Source: Adenanthera pavonina
Taxonomy: Eukaryota; Streptophyta; Magnoliopsida; Fabales; Fabaceae
NCBI GenBank assembly: GCA_026686845.1
Contig: JAIVEN010000021.1
Span: forward strand, 12,232,001 to 12,296,000
Length of the DNA stretch: 64,000 bases
Reading direction: 5' to 3'
Made by a program: the position numbers and the translations under genes. Shown here piece by piece: positions 59,210 through 64,000 of this stretch. The notes under the pieces were generated by a model. It did no database searches and had not been told where the DNA came from. It was given only the letters and a program-made list of their open reading frames with translations. Position 1 is the stretch's first letter; each line of letters begins with the position of its first letter.

Positions 59210-61616
59210 TGTAATATCTAAATTTTTATGATTTTGTTTGAATTCTGGTTTAGAGAATTACTGCATAATTAGAATTAAAAGAGCTTAAATATCTTATGTA
59301 TATCAAACCAGGGACTAAATGCAAAGGATGATTAGGGACCAAATTGCAAAGAAAGTTAGATGGTATAATTGAAAATATTAATTATTAGCAAAAAGACAAA
59401 AAAGGAGTCATAGATGTCATTTTCTCAAACAAATTATCTGTCTAGTATTTGCTAAGATTGATTATAGGAGATGATTCAGGAAAATTATCATAAGAAATTA
59501 TACTCTAATAAGCAAAACCAGAAAATAGATATATTAGGCAAAAAATTAATCTGAAGTTCCATAATCTGTAAATTAATAAGAACTAGAAACAAAGTCTAGA
59601 TTAGGAAACTCAAATATATTATGGCATAAAAAGAGATACTGAATTTTTCTATAAGTTTAAATAGCCATAGAATCGGTCTAATGGATATTGGGCCAAAATC
59701 GAAGTCTGAGCCCAATAAGACTGCACCGGTTTCTTAATGGGGCCAAGAGTACTATTTATGGAGGCCCAATAAAGGTGTAGAAAATCCTAATAGGCCAGGG
59801 ATGATTTTTGGATGCCCAAAAGTATTATTGACAAAAATAGCTCAAACGATGTCAAGAAAGGATAAAAAGCCTAATTCACCCGATTCCCAAACTGATTAAA
59901 TTATAGGTGACTCAGTATACTATGAAATAATCAAGAATAAGTCTAAAATAATTTTAGAAGGTATATAATAATTATCTATGCAGAGAGGTTATAGGAAAAA
60001 CTAACCAGAACTAATTTTATCGGTGTTTTTTATTAGGGCCCAATAAGGTAAAATATCTTCTAAAATAAATTATATGGGCTTAGAAATTATTAATTAAGGT
60101 TATAATGAGTTTGAAATTCATACTTTAAATATATTTATACATGAAAAATTTTACCAGACAAAATTTACATAATCAGAGCTCGAAAATCCGGTATATGTTG
60201 AAATTAGGCCTAGAATTAAATGGTTTAAGCACAAATAATTTAAGACATCATCTTGGGCTGAATTTGAACTCAAAATGGCATGCAAATAAGAAAAAAAAGA
60301 GTGGAGAAGAGTTAACCACCATGCATGATACTATTTCAAAGATTATGTGTCAAAATTAGAAGTTTGGATGAAGTAAGTTTATGTATGCATAATGATGCAA
60401 TATTTACCCTATTTGAAAATAAAAGTGGCATCCAAATTAATGACAAGAGAGGAAAAATTAATTATATAACAATTATGTGAAGAAATTAGGTGTATGGTGG
60501 AGAAAAGAAGTGATATAGTGCAATTTTGGCCCTTAGATCAAAATTTAATCCAATGGATAAAGTTGCTTCTTGTTGTCTATAAATAGACTTTTTCTCCCCT
60601 CTATTCTTCACACCAAAAAATAAAAATCCATCATATATTAGTAAGAGAGTGAGTTATAGAGTGAAGGAGGAGAAAAGGAAAGAAATGTTTGCAAGTTTAA
60701 GATAACATCTTTTCCCTTTTCTTGCATTTTATTTCTAAATGGTTGTTTATATCGTATATTTTTATGATTGGTGAGTAGAAAATATGTTTATGTTATGATC
60801 ATGATAATGATGTTGGATCAAAATGGTGAAAGAATGATGAACATGGTATAAATTTTGCATGAATAAGTATGAACATGTGAAGAACATGATAAATATGTTA
60901 AAAGATGCCTTTTAGTCCTAAATGTTACCATGCAAAAATGAAATTATGTTTGTTGCAACTATTTCTAAATATTATGCTAAGAATAAGATTATGATGTTAA
61001 TGGGATTTTCGTAAATCTTACCCCATCAAATATCTATCCATGATTAGGTCCAAATCATGTGAAAGGTAAGGAGGAGGATTCATGAAGAAATATTTAATAA
61101 TAGGAAGAATATTTTAGATATTTATGTAACATCAAAGTTTAATGACAATCTATGTTAGAATTATGTAAATTACTTGTGACTCCTAGACAATGAGTAAATT
61201 TTGTTTTAGATCAATTTTACATGTGTTATATGACTACTATTATGAGAATGGTATTATGGAATTTTATGGAATGAAATTTGAAAAAATTAGGGTAAAATCG
61301 CAAGTAAATTCACAAAATTTATTATAGTTATTTGCCCAATAAAATTCCAAGTGAATATTTTTCACTTATAGAGTATTTTAAGAGATGAATTTAACAATTT
61401 GAACTACCCTTAAACGATTTTTCTAGAATTAGTTATGATTTCTCAAAGTTCAGCTAAATTATTATAGTTACTAAATAAATAGTAACTTTTGGTAATTTTT
61501 GAAAATTTTCAAATTTGACCCAAATTTGCTTCCAAATGCAACTAATTGGAACCTAAACCACTAAAAACGAATAGTAAATGGTTCCTAAGGTTAAGGTTTG
61601 ATAGTTAGACATTACA
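59210..61616 (+). mobile_element. Solo LTR (2.4 kb) nested in Sirevirus gag
   Basis: Starts TGTAATATCT and ends AGACATTACA, imperfect inverted termini. Flanks are GTTAG (59205-59209) and GTAGG (61617-61621), a target duplication with two mismatches. A TATA box lies at 60578-60586. It has no coding domain; the 72-codon frame at 60141-60359 is not believed. The architecture resembles the fragment at 12097-14711: similar termini, ggccca-type motifs, a TATA box, then a G/A-rich leader and 'tcttgcattttat'. Both may belong to one gypsy superfamily. Confidence 0.82.
60578..60586 (+). promoter_or_regulatory. Candidate LTR TATA box
   Basis: TATAAATAG lies 27 bases after a 'ccaat' at 60550-60554 and before a C/T-rich tract, the expected layout for the U3-R border of this LTR. 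Confidence 0.55.
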
Positions 61617-63090
61617 GTAGGTACAAAAAATTGCGAACAACATTTATTTTTCTGTTTGGACTCACTTATGTAGCCAACACCCAACTTGTCAAACACACTT
61701 TTCTGTTTGCCAAGTGAAATGTTCAACTTATTCTTGCATTGAATGAAATTGGCTATGACTCTAGTTAATTCCTCTTTTTCTTTATTTAATCTATCATATA
61801 AATCACAAGAGGAAGTATGTGCACGGGCTTTACAGATATTTTCTAAATCATTTATTTTCTGTTTAAGTGATTCATTTTCATTCTTTTCATATTTTAATTC
61901 ATTTTCTAAGGAAATCACTTCCTTCTTACTGTGTGTAAGTACTTTTGTTAATCTAATCAGTTAATCATGCATTTCATTATTATAATGCAATTCATTAAAA
62001 AAAAATCAAAATTAGAATTTGATACCTCATTATTGGTCTTACCCATTAAGTATGGATAGGTATTCTCATCATCTTCATCTAAACTATTGCCTCAGATTGC
62101 AGAGGTATATACTACTTTAGCTTTCTCATTTTTCTTTTCTGCATATCTTCCTCATTGCCTCTTTTGAATGATACTTTAACTTATTTGCATGGTAGCAGTG
62201 CTTTTATTTCTGAAGCTCCTTCTTTTTTACGTTGAGGAATCTACCAAATTTGATGTTAACTGTTTAAGCTCATCCTCCTCATAATCACTGCTGCTATCAT
62301 CACTTTCATCATCAGTATCATCATCTTCTGAGCTTTGTGATGTAGTAACTTTAAACATCAATGTCTTTTCTTTATTCTACTGCTCCCACAGAAGATTTAG
62401 TTTTCCTTCATATTTAGCAAGGCTCCCAAATAGTGTAGTGACAAATTGATACGATGCTCCTCTTATTTCTTCAATCGTTGTCACTTTTGGTTGCCATTCT
62501 TTAGGTAAAGCTCTAAGTATTTTGCATACTTATTTTCTTTATGTGTAACTCTTTCCAAAGCTGCCAGATGATTAATGATATGAGTAAAACGAATTTGGAA
62601 ATCTTTAATAGATTCACCATTAATCATCTTGAAGACTTTATATTCAACCGTGAGAGAGCTGAGCTTGCTTTTCCTTGACTTCATAGGTTCCTTTATAAGT
62701 AATCTCCAGAGCATTCCACATTTCCCTTGCTATGTTGCAATATGATATTCTAAAGAACTCATCTTGTGAAAGAGTACTAACTAATGAATGTTTTGCTTTG
62801 AAGTTCAACCGGACTCTTTGCTTCTCTTCATCATTTTATTCTTCTCCTGACTTTTCTCTGTATATGTCGTCATTCAACAACTTCTTGGGCACAAATTCCC
62901 TTTTCTTAATGACATACCAGATGTCTAGGCCTATGGATTGAAGAAATATCTGCATCCTCATCTTCTAGTATCAATAGTGTTCACCATTAAAGCTTGAAGG
63001 TCTATTGTTGTTGTTCCCCTGTGGCAGCATTTTCTCTCCAAAGCCAGCTATTTTTCTCCCAAATGATTAGATCTTTAGCTGGAAGTCCAA

Positions 63091-63102
63091 GCTCTAATAT
63101 TA
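63091..63102 (-). promoter_or_regulatory. Decayed initiator-Met primer-binding site
   Basis: Plus-strand gctctaatatta is the complement of TGGTATCAGAGC with three transitions, two bases from the 5' LTR. Confidence 0.75.
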
Positions 63103-63104
63103 AT

Positions 63105-64000
63105 TATTAGGTTTGACTAGTCACCCAAGAGGAAGTGAATTTGGTGATACAAAATTTTTGCCTTTTTAAGTGCAATCCAATTTCACCAAAAGATGTAGTA
63201 GAACAGGGATAAACAGAGACGGATGAAGAATATAGAAGAAATAATAAATTGAAGCATCAGACACAAGAATTTATCTTGATTCGACCCAAACCACTTGACA
63301 TACGTCTAGTCCTTAAACAACTACTTGAGATTTTCACTATATCCCACAAATTTGATCTGGGCACCTGTGAAGTTTCAGTACATCCCACAAGTTTCAGTAG
63401 GTACTTGTGAAGTTACTTTCCCTATACTTTTACAATATGTGTATTTCCCTTTGTGTTATCCCTATACTATGATTTTATCCAGAATGTAGTAGAGATAAAT
63501 GAATATATAATTGAAACTCTCTTTTAGAGTAGATGATACATTGAAAACTTACTCTAATGAAGTGGGTTTAACTATGAATGTTGATACAAAAAGATTTTAT
63601 ATATTGAAGCAGCATTTTGGCATAACTCACTTACTTTCGTTACCCAAAAATTCAAACAAGGTTCTATTTGTAGATTTGTAGTTTAACTAGTCATTAGACA
63701 CAAGCAACCGCATTCAATATATCTGATATATTAAAATTCGAATTTTAAGGCTCAATAGATAAATTTAGCAGAATCAACATAATTATGTGTTTAACATTGA
63801 ACTTCAGAAATTCGTCTGTCATATAGTGAAATTTAAATTTCAAGTTTGTCAAAGTTGACCCATGTTAGTTCATCTAAATTTTCATATTGAAAGTGCATCT
63901 GTTGAGTTTGAATTGTTGTTTCAAGTTTTCATAATGCACTTCAAAATTTGAATTTCAGAAATTGAAATTTGTCTATCAGAAGATCGTTCAACATGATACA
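63105..64000 (-). repeat. Sirevirus-like 5' LTR, partial
   Basis: Aligns with 55636 onwards, for example 'gtcacccaag', 'agatg(c/t)agtagaacaggga' and 'acaagtttcagtaggtacttgtgaag'. About half of the LTR is inside the window. Confidence 0.88.

Larger units (their letters stand above)
58902..62714 (-). pseudogene. Sirevirus-like gag pseudogene, interrupted
   Basis: Minus strand. The capsid (UBN2-like) part is at 62714-62481, with 'SIKDFQIRFTHIINHLAALE'. After damaged sequence, a coiled-coil Glu/Lys/Asn-rich segment at 61918-61617 includes 'KSVFDKLGVGY', a phrase typical of Sirevirus gag. After the solo LTR, a zinc knuckle of form C-x2-Y-x4-H-x4-C (second Cys changed to Tyr) lies at about 59200-59150 and leads into a Lys-rich linker ending at 58902. 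Stops and frameshifts separate the pieces. Removing the LTR and one target copy leaves gag in frame across the junction. Confidence 0.8.
55636..64000 (-). mobile_element. Sirevirus-like copia element, right LTR runs off the window
   Basis: The left (3') LTR is 55636-57508, with perfect terminal repeats TGTTAGG...CCTAACA. The right (5') LTR starts at 63105 (TATTAGG, one transition) and continues past 64000; the two align from their first base. The primer site is 63091-63102. Next to the 3' LTR, on the minus strand, is 'tgatgtcaaataggggggaa' (near 57630), a purine-rich signal of the kind repeated in Sireviruses, plus 'aaatggagagat' at the LTR edge. The internal region keeps gag but has lost protease, integrase and reverse transcriptase. 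A 2.4-kb solo LTR interrupts gag. Confidence 0.88.

Noticed and set aside
1..64000. tRNA, rRNA or other structured RNA genes
   Set aside because: I saw no convincing cloverleaf, rRNA block or snoRNA/miRNA hairpin by eye; a covariance-model scan would be needed to exclude short ones.

Overview
This is AT-rich plant nuclear DNA, almost certainly from a eudicot. Three things point there: spliced plant genes with GT/AG (and two GC/AG) introns, a P-class PPR gene without introns, and nests of plant-specific LTR retrotransposons (Ogre/Tat-like, Athila-like, Sirevirus and other copia). Two host genes are convincing: a PNM1-like PPR protein (23434-25035, +) and the 50-kDa subunit of cleavage stimulation factor, CstF50/CSTF1 (47071-51392, -, 14 coding exons, 432 codons by my splicing). 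From memory, the Arabidopsis orthologues are close neighbours (At5g60960 and At5g60940), so this looks like a conserved gene neighbourhood inflated by transposons. A third, weak candidate is a short spliced gene for a small secreted protein (29771-31914, -) that carries a frameshift.

Layout. 1-4859: 3' part of a very long Ogre/Tat-type LTR with striking palindromes and a GC-rich island upstream of a TATA box. 4860-7421: intergenic, with a Stowaway-like MITE at 6435-6720. 7422-11640: a decayed hAT transposon. 12097-21700: nest A, a GGCCCA-rich LTR fragment broken by a minus-strand copia element (14717-19664, TSD TTATG), itself broken by a solo gypsy LTR (17953-18848, TSD CTTTC), followed by an Ogre-like LTR fragment. 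22276-23175: a split tandem duplication in front of the PPR gene. 27301-28640: another Ogre-like LTR piece. 32124-44449: nest B, a gag-only gypsy element (-) whose 3' LTR was hit by an Athila-like gag-protease element (32486-39222, +, TSD TCTCT). 44450-47070: intergenic with two tandem duplications. 47071-51392: CstF50. 51640-53355: a PIF/Harbinger remnant just upstream of CstF50. 55636-64000: nest C, a Sirevirus-like copia (-) split in gag by a 2.4-kb solo LTR (59210-61616).

The transposons are old and defective. Many stops fit methylated-cytosine decay (C to T or G to A), internal deletions removed reverse transcriptase from every LTR element seen, and several were reduced to solo LTRs. The solo LTR in nest A, the LTRs of nest B and their homologies show one gag-only family with copies in both nests. 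The two host genes remain fully open. I found no CRISPR array, rRNA or bacterial-type system and no clearly supported tRNA gene.
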